From Anaerolineae bacterium (GTDB lineage: Bacteria; Chloroflexota; Anaerolineae; Aggregatilineales; Phototrophicaceae), in contig JAHDWN010000027.1 of the NCBI GenBank assembly GCA_023382675.1, positions 1-61,903 on the forward strand: a stretch of DNA of 61,903 nt. Reading direction: 5' to 3'. Both the position numbers and the translations under genes were made by a program. The notes beneath the pieces were generated by a model. The model searched no databases, was not told the DNA's origin, and worked only from the letters and a program-made list of their open reading frames with translations. Positions within the stretch are counted from its first letter, which is position 1. Each line of letters starts with the position of its first letter. Shown piece after piece: positions 54,831 through 61,903 of the stretch.

Positions 54831-56276
54831 TCAACTTGTCGCTCTATAACGATCTTCATTGAAACGAGTTTTCAGATCCTCCGTTGGGAAATCCAACAAC
54901 AATAGTGACCAGTAAATCAACCAGTATCGGATTCGCCCAACATCTTTCCAGCGTTCAGAGAATTCATCAGTGAATCTGCCTTGATGAATGTAGCTATTTC
55001 TCCTTTGAATCATGTTGTTTAGCTCGTCGGAAACCACAGCATCTTTAGGCCAAAACTGAGTCATGTCAATCTTGAATTTGCCTGCGATACGCTCGATTTT
55101 CCCCTGTAGAGGACGTCTTCGAAATTCCCCTATCTTTGCGTAAAGATCCTTGCGAAGTTCGGTTTGGGCGTCACCCTCAAAATTCTGGCGAATTGTGTTC
55201 TCAAGTATGGACCTCAAGCTTCTCAGTTGTTCTTCGGTCAACATGTTCCTTTCGGTTTCGCCTGCAAATTCGTTAATGAACATTTCAAACGTAGTCCACA
55301 GTAGTCCGTATTGCACATCAAGATAATTCGTTTCGTAGGTTGCATGCAATATTCTGACCACTTCCAAAAGCTTTTCTCTCTCATGCGAACGTAGGCCCTT
55401 AAATTTGGAAACCATGCGATTGAACACGCCATTACGCAGCATATCAGGGCTAACTAGAGGATATGGGGTTGTTTGAGGGCTATTTTGCGGAGGAGCTTCA
55501 ACCGCTCGGCGCAACTCAACTGGAAATCTCTCTGACAAATCACCTTCACGCATCTCTGGAAACCGGATATGCCCATGATCCCACATCATGCGGTTGCCAC
55601 TGAGGATGGACAATAACCAGCAGACCTCATCGAACTCAGTTTCATGATCCTCTTGCCAGATTCGAGATATGAGCTCCTCAATTGAAATGTCTAGGCTTTC
55701 ATCGACTTCTAGCCTGATCGCCGGTATTTGTACTTCCATTCTGGCTTTGTTGCGGCCAAGCACATCTTGATAGTAGTGATAAGTACGAACTAATTCTGCT
55801 TGTCCTATGCTCATCTCCCACGCAATCCCAGTCAGTTCATCTTCTCTATGCAATTTGATCTCGCGATTCTCGGGGGATGTATCTTCGGTCAATTGGATCA
55901 AATTGGTGTGAGGCAGATAGAGATAAACTAGTCTCTGACCCTCTCTAGGAATGGTGAGATTTCCCTCAATCATTAGCTCGGCGAATCCGTCGAACTGATC
56001 TGGATGTGGGGCACCTGATATACTCTGTGTGATATTAATCGACGGAAACCAAATACAACCGGTCTTGCCTCGGTCTTTTGTGCGCACAGAAATCAGACTG
56101 TCACTGCCACGAGAACGTATCCAAGGATCAATGAAGCTATCTCTCTCTGGAATCACCGAAACCGAAACTGCACCCGGAGAATCTCTTGAATACTCATAGG
56201 TAACAAGAGCTGGTACGGATCGTCCGTTTCCAAGAATGTCGCCGTAAATGGTTGCCTTGTCTGCTGCCTTAAGCAT
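54831..56276 (-). CDS. Large orphan with C-terminal HEPN-like ribonuclease motif
   Basis: A 481-residue, AT-rich protein. The N-terminal half looks beta-rich (VPALVTYEYSRDSPGAVSVS, RLVYLYLPHTNLIQL), the C-terminal half helical. Residues 426-431 read RNSYIH, an exact RNxxxH (Rx4H) HEPN motif, inside NNMIQRRNSYIHQGRF, preceded by helices suitable for a HEPN bundle. The overall plan (beta-rich sensor, long middle, C-terminal HEPN) recalls ApeA-type abortive-infection proteins, but no direct identity was recognised. Expected activity is RNA cleavage after phage sensing; this is inference. Confidence 0.62.
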   Translation of the reverse strand: MLKAADKATIYGDILGNGRSVPALVTYEYSRDSPGAVSVSVIPERDSFIDPWIRSRGSDSLISVRTKDRGKTGCIWFPSINITQSISGAPHPDQFDGFAELMIEGNLTIPREGQRLVYLYLPHTNLIQLTEDTSPENREIKLHREDELTGIAWEMSIGQAELVRTYHYYQDVLGRNKARMEVQIPAIRLEVDESLDISIEELISRIWQEDHETEFDEVCWLLSILSGNRMMWDHGHIRFPEMREGDLSERFPVELRRAVEAPPQNSPQTTPYPLVSPDMLRNGVFNRMVSKFKGLRSHEREKLLEVVRILHATYETNYLDVQYGLLWTTFEMFINEFAGETERNMLTEEQLRSLRSILENTIRQNFEGDAQTELRKDLYAKIGEFRRRPLQGKIERIAGKFKIDMTQFWPKDAVVSDELNNMIQRRNSYIHQGRFTDEFSERWKDVGRIRYWLIYWSLLLLDFPTEDLKTRFNEDRYRATS

Positions 56277-56360
56277 CAGATACTCTCACTCCCGTAAGAC
56301 AATATGCACTCGATGGTAGGTTGTGGGGAAGTAGCGACCTACATCCTCGCGGACAACAAC

Positions 56361-56876
56361 TTATTCAACCTCGTCCCCATACAGCAGGATCAGGTAGCTG
56401 CCGAGCATGGCCAGCAGCAGGCGCGTGCCTGCGTCCGCCGCGCCGAGCTCGATGCGGATGCGCGAGGTGATGCGCTCGCCGCCGCCGCTGCTCAGCTTCA
56501 TCAGGCAGCTGCCATCGCGGCCTGTCCACTGCCAGACGGCCTCGCCCTCGTCGCCGAGCTTCTCCCAACGCACCTCGCCGCCACCCGGCAGCTCCAGGCG
56601 GCAGCCCTGGTGATGCAAGATGTAGCGCGGCGCGGAGTCCGGTGCGTCGGCGGGGCGAATCTCGAAGCGGCGCGTCAGCCCGCCGACGTGCGCAATCGTC
56701 CAGCGTTCACCGGCGGCCTCCGCCTCATCGACCTCGCGGAACAGCCCGGTGCGCGTGATCGTCGCGACCACGTCGCCCGTCATCGTCCGCAGTTCATACG
56801 TGTGTTTGAACAGACTGGGCTGCACCCAACGCAGGTCTTGCCCTTTGAGATCGGCGATTGTTTTCATGGGCTTCAT
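56361..56876 (-). CDS. Beta-rich protein of unknown function, intact member of a locally decayed family
   Basis: The start MKPMKTIADLKGQDLRWVQP at 56876 gives 171 residues; a start at the second Met (56867) is equally possible. Sequence is strand-rich (YELRTMTGDVVATITRTGLF, RYILHHQGCRLELPGGGEV, WQWTGRDGSCLMKLSSGGG) and ends in a hydrophobic ADAGTRLLLAMLGSYLILLY. A tubby/LURP-like barrel is conceivable but not established. Fragments of relatives lie at 48.9, 52.3, 54.0 and 54.8 kb. Confidence 0.6.
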   Translation of the reverse strand: MKPMKTIADLKGQDLRWVQPSLFKHTYELRTMTGDVVATITRTGLFREVDEAEAAGERWTIAHVGGLTRRFEIRPADAPDSAPRYILHHQGCRLELPGGGEVRWEKLGDEGEAVWQWTGRDGSCLMKLSSGGGERITSRIRIELGAADAGTRLLLAMLGSYLILLYGDEVE

Positions 56877-57072
56877 CTTTGCTTGTTCATGTCGCCGGAC
56901 GCGCGCCGTGGACGGGTGATCGTCCCCTGCATCCGACCGTGTGCCGTCGGGCGAGCGTCTTCTCTCCATTATACGCTGTTGAGCGCTGCCGGTTGCTGAT
57001 CTGGCGCGGTTTCGGTCTGGCTGTTGGTTGGGTATGAGGCTCAGGTTGCGCACAATGACTTGAGTCAGTTTC

Positions 57073-57233
57073 TGGGGAACGCCCGCCCATGAAATGGGAC
57101 GGGCTATTGATGCGCCCCCTGCGGGGACTGTGCTAGCGGTCACAACACTTACGAGCCTCCGTAGGAGGCGCACGTTTAGCCGGGGGGATTTCATTCCCCG
57201 GCGAGGAAGCGACACATCCACCTCTGTTTCCGA
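57073..57233 (-). repeat. ~180-bp multi-hairpin repeat element, copy 3 (inverted)
   Basis: The reverse complement of this stretch shows the same hairpin order as the copies at 13081 and 35503: GGGGAATGAAATCCCC, GCCTCCTACGGAGGC, CCCGTCCCATTTCATGGGCG. The middle hairpin is more diverged. The remainder of 56877-57338 shows no gene. Confidence 0.8.
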
Positions 57234-57338
57234 ATGTGCCCCACGCGCCCGCTGCACTGAGCCAGATGCCATGTGCGCTATACTCTGGCGCATGTTCGAC
57301 ATGCAATTGTTCGATGTGAATGAAAGCAGGCTATAGAC

Positions 57339-58532
57339 ATGAAACGTTGGCTACTGCTTGTTATGGTGCTGCTGTGGTTGGGAGGCTGGCAAACGGTGAG
57401 CGCACAAGAGTCCCCGTCCTATCGCATTGTCGGCTATTTCGCCTCCTGGGATATTTATGCGCGCGGCTATTTCGTCACGGACATCCCGGCGGAACACTTG
57501 ACGCACATCAACTACGCCTTCGTCAACATCTCCGAGGACGGCGAATGTGCGCTCGGCGATCCCTGGGCGGATGTCGAGTATTCGTATCCCGATGACACCG
57601 ACGCCGACCCGGTGCGCGGCAACTTCCATCAACTGCAACTGCTCAAGGCGGCGCATCCACATTTGAAGGTGCTGCTCGCGGTGGGCGGCTGGACATGGTC
57701 GGGGCGTTTCTCCGACGTGGCGCTGACGGACGAGAGTCGGGCGCGTTTCGCCGCATCGTGTGTCACGATGATGAGCCAGTACGGTTTCGACGGCCTCGAC
57801 ATCGACTGGGAGTATCCGGGCGGCGGCGGGCTGGAGACCAACGTCTCGCGCCCGGAGGATGGGCACAATTACACGCTGCTGCTGGCTGAACTGCGCCGCC
57901 AGTTGGATGCGCAGGGCGAGGCGGATGGCGGCGCGCACTATCTGCTCACCATCGCCGCGCCCGCTGGCGCCAGCAACTACCGCAACATGGAACTCGGTCA
58001 GATCCACGAGTCGCTCGATTGGATCAACCTGATGGCGTATGACTTCTTTGGCGGCTGGAGCAGTGTGACCGGGCTGCACGCCGCGCTCTATACGCCGCCC
58101 GGCGCGCCCGCAGGCACGATCAGCGCGGACATGGCGGTGCAGGCGTATCTGGCCGCGGGCGTCCCGGCGGACAAGCTCGTGCTTGGCGTGCCCTTCTATG
58201 GGCGCGGCTGGCGCGGCACGCGGGATCAAAACGATGGCCTGTTTCAGCCCTACGAAGACAGCGCCGGTGAGGAAGGCTCGTTCCGCTACCGTGACCTGAG
58301 TCTCTTCCTCAAGACGATGCCGCGCCATTGGGATGCTGATGCACAGGCTGCCTGGCTCTATCTGCCTGGGAACGGCCTGATGATCAGCTACGACGATGCG
58401 GAGACGCTGCGCGCCAAAGCGCAGTACATCATCGACCAGGGTTTGGGCGGCGCGATGTTCTGGGAACTGGGCGGCGATGACGACGAGCACACGCTGCTCA
58501 GCGCGCTGCACTTGGCGCTCAACGGGAGCTGA
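57339..58532 (+). CDS. Secreted glycoside hydrolase family 18 (chitinase-like)
   Basis: A 397-residue protein. Residues 1-23 are a signal peptide (MKRWLLLVMVLLWLGGWQTV, SA before QE). The GH18 barrel is clear: YRIVGYFASWDIYARGYFVT, LTHINYAFVNIS, KVLLAVGGWTWSGRFSDVA, the catalytic DGLDIDWEYPG (about residue 153, full DxxDxDxE), LMAYDFFGGWSSVTGLHA and LGVPFYGRGWRGT. It should hydrolyse chitin or related N-acetylglucosamine polymers outside the cell. Confidence 0.95.
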   Translation: MKRWLLLVMVLLWLGGWQTVSAQESPSYRIVGYFASWDIYARGYFVTDIPAEHLTHINYAFVNISEDGECALGDPWADVEYSYPDDTDADPVRGNFHQLQLLKAAHPHLKVLLAVGGWTWSGRFSDVALTDESRARFAASCVTMMSQYGFDGLDIDWEYPGGGGLETNVSRPEDGHNYTLLLAELRRQLDAQGEADGGAHYLLTIAAPAGASNYRNMELGQIHESLDWINLMAYDFFGGWSSVTGLHAALYTPPGAPAGTISADMAVQAYLAAGVPADKLVLGVPFYGRGWRGTRDQNDGLFQPYEDSAGEEGSFRYRDLSLFLKTMPRHWDADAQAAWLYLPGNGLMISYDDAETLRAKAQYIIDQGLGGAMFWELGGDDDEHTLLSALHLALNGS

Positions 58533-58654
58533 GATCCTGGCGCGATCCCGACGCCTTGCCGCCGATTGCGTCTGCCGCTCAACCGGGGCACGTGATTGCG
58601 GGTATAGTCTACAACGGAGGCCAACACGAGCAGTGGGGGAGAGGAGAGCGGTAC

Positions 58655-59296
58655 ATGAAACGTAAGCAGTTCTGGTTACGCGCTGCGCTCCACGTCGTGG
58701 CGCTGTTGGCGCTGGTCTGGGTGTGGAGCGCGTCGCTGGGGTACCCACTCGTCCAGGAGGGACAAGCCGACCGGGTGCTGGAAGCGGGCAAATGGGCCGT
58801 TCGCTTCTTGCTGTTCAGCCTGGCTATGTCTCCGCTCAACACATATTTGGGCTGGCGGAGCGCCATCGCGCTGCGTAAACCGGCGGGTTTGTGGGCGTTT
58901 GGCTTCGCGTCGCTGCATTTCGCCGTATCGTATTTGATATCATCGCCGCGTGGGACGTTTCTGGAGTTGCCGCTGGCTCAGTTCATCAGCTTTGGCGTGA
59001 TCGCGCTGCTGATCCTGGGCATCATGGCGCTGACCTCGAACCGCTGGGCGCAAAAGCGGCTGGGCAAGAATTGGAAGCGCCTGCACCGCCTGGTCTACGC
59101 GGCGAGCAGCGCGGTCTTGCTCCATGCCTGGCTGGCGCTGGAAACCAAACGCGCCTTCGCCGATCCTTTGCTCATTAATGAACTTCGGCTCTATATTGGC
59201 ATTCTCGCAGTGTTGCTGATCCTGCGCCTGCCATTTGTGCGCCAGATCCTGCGCGGCGGCACGCTCACTCTGGTGCGTCGCCCACGCGAGGCGTGA
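58655..59296 (+). CDS. MsrQ-like ferric-reductase-type haem membrane protein
   Basis: The start is MKRKQFWLRAALHVVALLAL (58655), with GGAGAGGAGAG upstream, giving 213 residues. Six hydrophobic helices carry histidines in AFGFASLHFAVSYLISSP and in LHRLVYAASSAVLLHAWLAL, suitable as b-haem ligands. This is the ferric reductase-like/MsrQ arrangement. MsrQ passes electrons to MsrP for repair of periplasmic methionine sulfoxide; no msrP gene is next to it, so the electron acceptor is uncertain. Confidence 0.8.
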   Translation: MKRKQFWLRAALHVVALLALVWVWSASLGYPLVQEGQADRVLEAGKWAVRFLLFSLAMSPLNTYLGWRSAIALRKPAGLWAFGFASLHFAVSYLISSPRGTFLELPLAQFISFGVIALLILGIMALTSNRWAQKRLGKNWKRLHRLVYAASSAVLLHAWLALETKRAFADPLLINELRLYIGILAVLLILRLPFVRQILRGGTLTLVRRPREA

Positions 59297-59300
59297 GTTT

Positions 59301-59375
59301 CGGCTTCTTGGAGCCGATAGCCGGATAGTCGATGGCGATTGGCTGTCGGCATTCGGCTATCGGCTAATTCGCTAG
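59301..59375. repeat. Heptanucleotide array
   Basis: GAGCCGATAGCCGGATAGTC and GGCTGTC, GGCATTC, GGCTATC, GGCTAAT. Like the array at 27304, an AGCC-type half faces a GGCT-type half and the two can fold back on each other. It separates two convergent genes. Confidence 0.75.
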
Positions 59376-59398
59376 TTTGCAAGTGTGCTGATCTGATT

Positions 59399-59752
59399 TT
59401 ACACATCGTCTGCCTGAATGCGCAGCCAGGTGCGCCCGATGCGGAAAAGCTGGCCCGGCGCGAGCATGACCGGCTCGGTCACACGTGTCTCCTCGTCACC
59501 ATCGGAGACGAATGCGCCGTTCTTGCTGCCGCAGTCGTGCAGCCACCAGTGCCCATCACGTAGGACGAGTTCGGCGTGCTCGCGCGAGATGAAGGTGTCG
59601 CGTTGCAAGACCACGTCGCGCGATTCCTGGCGGCCCACCGTGAGTGTCCACGTCTTGCCGTCGGAGATTCCGTCGCCATTTTCGGTGGCATAGGTGAGCG
59701 TGCGCCCGTCTTCGACGCCGGACATGATCATGAGGGTGAGGTTGGCATCCAC
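59399..59752 (-). CDS. FHA domain protein
   Basis: A 117-residue single FHA domain. The phosphothreonine-binding residues are present: WTLTVGRQESRDVVLQ (Gly-Arg), FISREHAELVLRDGHWW (Ser-Arg-x-His) and DCGSKNGAFVSDG (Asn-Gly). It binds pThr peptides in signalling scaffolds. A partner Ser/Thr kinase is not adjacent. Confidence 0.9.
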   Translation of the reverse strand: MDANLTLMIMSGVEDGRTLTYATENGDGISDGKTWTLTVGRQESRDVVLQRDTFISREHAELVLRDGHWWLHDCGSKNGAFVSDGDEETRVTEPVMLAPGQLFRIGRTWLRIQADDV

Positions 59753-59862
59753 AGCAGATGGTTTCCTGTTTCATCCTATAATGATCAGTATAGCAGAATG
59801 CTACCCGCGCGCGCTGATCTGTGGTTCAATAGTACCGATGCCGAAGGGAGAGGAGGGCGCTC

Positions 59863-60411
59863 ATGCTCGTCCACCAGCGTAAATACACACTCGAGGAATA
59901 TCGCGCGTTTTGTGATGCGCCGGAAAACGCGACTCGCCTGTTTGAACTTATCGACGGGGAGATGGTCGAAAAGAAGGGGAGCTTCAAACCGTCTGCAATT
60001 GCCTCAGAATTCAACTTCCAGATCAAAGATTATCTCAGGCAGAACCCGATAGGCTACGTGACCGGCGAGGCAGGTGGCTATATGCTTGCTCCGGGCTACG
60101 TCGTCATGCCGGATGTCGGCTACATTGCGAAGGCGCGGCTGCCGGAAGTGCCGGAGCGTGAAGCCCCACTCGCGCCCGATCTCGCTGTCGAGATCAAGTC
60201 GCCGACGGATAGCAAGCGCGAGCTGCGCAAGAAAGCTGAACTGTATCTGACGCATGGGACGAAGCTCGTCTGGCTGGTCTTCCCCGATGAGGAACAGATC
60301 GAAATCTACACGCCCGACCAGGATGTGATCGAAATCGGTATCGACGGTGTGCTCGATGGCAGCGACGTGCTGCCCGGCTTCACGCTCGCCGTGCGCTCCG
60401 TGCTTGGATGA
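59863..60411 (+). CDS. Uma2 family (DUF820) putative nuclease
   Basis: A 182-residue Uma2 protein with GGAGAGGAGGGC upstream. It contains KYTLEEYRAFCDAPENATRL with FELIDGEMV, PGYVVMPDVGYIAKARLPE and DLAVEIKSPTDSKRELRKKA, where Glu-x-Lys is the PD-(D/E)XK half-motif. KLVWLVFPDEEQIEIYTPD follows. It is only distantly similar to the Uma2 gene at 21131. Role unknown. Confidence 0.87.
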   Translation: MLVHQRKYTLEEYRAFCDAPENATRLFELIDGEMVEKKGSFKPSAIASEFNFQIKDYLRQNPIGYVTGEAGGYMLAPGYVVMPDVGYIAKARLPEVPEREAPLAPDLAVEIKSPTDSKRELRKKAELYLTHGTKLVWLVFPDEEQIEIYTPDQDVIEIGIDGVLDGSDVLPGFTLAVRSVLG

Positions 60412-60457
60412 TGTTCTTCGACTTTCCCGCGTAGCTCAAACATCTTCACCCCGCCGC

Positions 60458-61738
60458 TCACGCACCCAACGCTGCCGCAATCGCCTCGACGGTCGGCTCG
60501 ACATCCAGGATCACGTTGGGATTGACGGCGCGCACGTGTTCCAGCCGCCCAGCGTGATAATCGATTGTCGCTTCTGGGTCTTTGAGCACGTGACCGGTCA
60601 GCACGGCGACGACCGTCTCGTGCGGCTTGATCGTGCCCGCATCGACCAGCTTCTTCAGCCCGGCCAGCGATGCACCGGACGCCGGTTCGCAGCCGATGCC
60701 CATGCCGTCCACCAGCGCCTTGGCCGTCATGATCTCCTGATCCGTCACCTGCTCGACGACGCCCTCGGTCGTCTGCACGGCACGCACGGCCTTCGCGTAG
60801 TTGACCGGGTTGCCGATCTTGATCGCTGTCGCCAGGGTGTCGGCGTGCATCGGCTCCAGCCTGTCGAAGCCGCGCGTGAACGCCTGGTAGAGTGGGTTGG
60901 CGCCCTCCGCCTGGATGATGGCGATGCTGGGCATCCGGTCGATCAGGCCGAGCTTGAACAGTTCGCGCAGACCTTTGCCGAAGGCGCTGCTGTTGCCCAG
61001 GTTGCCGCCGGGCACGACGATCCAATCCGGCGCCTGCCAGCGTAACTGCTGAAGCGTCTCGAACATGATCGCCTTCTGGCCTTCGAGGCGGAACGGATTG
61101 ACCGAGTTGAGCACGTAGACATTCAGCCGCTCGGAGAGTTCACGCACTAGCGCCATATTCTTGTCGAAATCGGCGGCGATGCGCAGGCAGGTCGCGCCGT
61201 AGGCAATCGCCTGCGCCAGCTTGCCGAGCGCGATCTGCTTGTTCTGGAACAACACGATCCCTCGCAATCCGCCGTAGGCTGCGTAGGCCGCCAGCGAGGC
61301 CGACGTGTTGCCCGTGCTGGCGCAGGCGACGCGCGTCATGCCCAAGCGCTTGGCGTGGGTGACGCCGCCCGTCATGCCGCGATCCTTGAACGATCCGGTC
61401 GGGTTCTCGCCCTCGTGTTTGAGATAGAGTCGCTCGATCCCGGCCCATTGTGCCAGCCGTGGCGCGTTGTAGAGATTGGTGTTGCCTTCCGGGTGGCTGA
61501 TGATGGCATCATTGGCTACGTCAGGCGCGATCAGCTCCTTGTAGCGCCAGACGCCGCTGTTGAACGGCGCGTCGAGTGTGCCCAGGCGGCTGTCGAAAAG
61601 TTCGCGCGTGGCGACGCCTTTCAGCGCGTCCAGATCGTGCTCGACGTCGAGCAGGCCGCCGCAGGCTTCACAGGTATACATGACGGCGTCGATGGGATAT
61701 TGCCGCCCGCAGTCCATACATTGTAAGATTGAGCGCAT
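60458..61738 (-). CDS. thrC: Threonine synthase
   Basis: A 426-residue PLP enzyme with an N-terminal zinc ribbon (CMDCGRQYPIDAVMYTCEAC, two CxxC pairs). The PLP lysine is in NPTGSFKDRGMTGGVTHAK; ACASTGNTSASLAAYAAYGG and VPGGNLGNSSAFGKGL are cofactor-binding loops. It converts O-phosphohomoserine to threonine. Because a citramalate synthase is present, threonine is not the only precursor of isoleucine in this organism. Two heptad arrays lie upstream. Confidence 0.94.
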   Translation of the reverse strand: MRSILQCMDCGRQYPIDAVMYTCEACGGLLDVEHDLDALKGVATRELFDSRLGTLDAPFNSGVWRYKELIAPDVANDAIISHPEGNTNLYNAPRLAQWAGIERLYLKHEGENPTGSFKDRGMTGGVTHAKRLGMTRVACASTGNTSASLAAYAAYGGLRGIVLFQNKQIALGKLAQAIAYGATCLRIAADFDKNMALVRELSERLNVYVLNSVNPFRLEGQKAIMFETLQQLRWQAPDWIVVPGGNLGNSSAFGKGLRELFKLGLIDRMPSIAIIQAEGANPLYQAFTRGFDRLEPMHADTLATAIKIGNPVNYAKAVRAVQTTEGVVEQVTDQEIMTAKALVDGMGIGCEPASGASLAGLKKLVDAGTIKPHETVVAVLTGHVLKDPEATIDYHAGRLEHVRAVNPNVILDVEPTVEAIAAALGA

Positions 61739-61749
61739 TGTGTCGAAGC

Positions 61750-61795
61750 CTTTAGCGGTAAGCCGTTAGCCCAAAGCCTATAGCCATTAGCTGTT
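61750..61795. repeat. Heptanucleotide array upstream of thrC
   Basis: TTAGCGGTAAGCCGTTAGCC, CAAAGCC, TATAGCC, ATTAGCT in 7-nt register. Confidence 0.7.
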
Positions 61796-61847
61796 CGTGT
61801 AGCGTATTCGGGCCGTGCAGAAAATCTGGCCTGAGTGTACGCATAAA

Positions 61848-61903
61848 CAGCCAAAAGCTAAAGGCCAAAAGCCGATAGCCGAAAGCGAAAAGCCCACACC
61901 CAG
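61848..61903. repeat. Heptanucleotide array at the right edge
   Basis: AGCCAAA, AGCTAAA, GGCCAAA, AGCCGAT, AGCCGAA, AGCGAAA and AGCCCAC in perfect 7-nt register, possibly continuing beyond the window. Confidence 0.85.

Overview
The window is GC-rich bacterial chromosome, best read as a member of the Chloroflexota, probably an Anaerolineae-like lineage. This is inferred from gene content and style, not from a marker gene: DUF433/DUF5615 pairs, Uma2 genes, paired small STAS-like proteins, STAND ATPases with TPR arrays, a YcaQ-type glycosylase, and intergenic spaces full of short repeats. No rRNA or tRNA gene, CRISPR array or phage module was found.

Left part (1-15 kb): a GDSL/SGNH hydrolase cut by the window edge, a DUF433/DUF5615 pair, an adenosine-specific kinase, an MGT-type glycosyltransferase, leuB, two STAS-like paralogues, an NmrA-type oxidoreductase, a cupin, a GH16-like protein, a KimA-like APC transporter, a GNAT enzyme, and a CBS protein translationally coupled to an ArsB/NhaD-type permease.

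Centre (15-32 kb): a branched-chain amino acid supercluster, all on the minus strand. In transcription order it runs ilvE, ilvB, ilvN, ilvC, two GNAT genes, leuA, a methyltransferase, a Uma2 gene, an aspartate racemase, leuC, a four-helix-bundle (S23/IVS) gene, leuD, a membrane-anchored orphan and a citramalate synthase. leuB lies apart at 5.4-6.5 kb. Together with leuBCD, the citramalate synthase gives a threonine-independent route to 2-oxobutyrate. ilvA and ilvD are not in the window; thrC is at the right end. In front of ilvE is a legible attenuator: a sigma70-like promoter, a 23-codon leader peptide with 12 Leu/Val/Ile codons in a 13-codon run, a candidate antiterminator and an intrinsic terminator.

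Right part (32-62 kb): accessory and conflict genes. These are a RAYT transposase with GTAG-type REP palindromes, a TIR-STAND-TPR protein with near-identical 141-bp repeats, a Clp-N/phosphotransferase fusion beside a short amidohydrolase, a YcaQ glycosylase, a multicopper oxidase, and a second STAND protein (DUF4062-NB-ARC-TPR). A patch of AT-richer orphans follows, including a probable HEPN ribonuclease, together with a degraded methyltransferase and fragments of one gene family. The window ends with a GH18 enzyme, an MsrQ-like haem protein, an FHA protein, a Uma2 gene and thrC.

Intergenic DNA is dominated by four repeat classes: arrays of degenerate 7-nt units, a ~180-bp multi-hairpin element (three copies), a ~50-bp two-hairpin element (three copies, one forming the end of the RAYT gene), and GTAG-headed palindromes, some lying in frame inside genes. 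Starts were adjusted to Shine-Dalgarno sites where visible. All functions come from motif recognition by eye; no database search was run.
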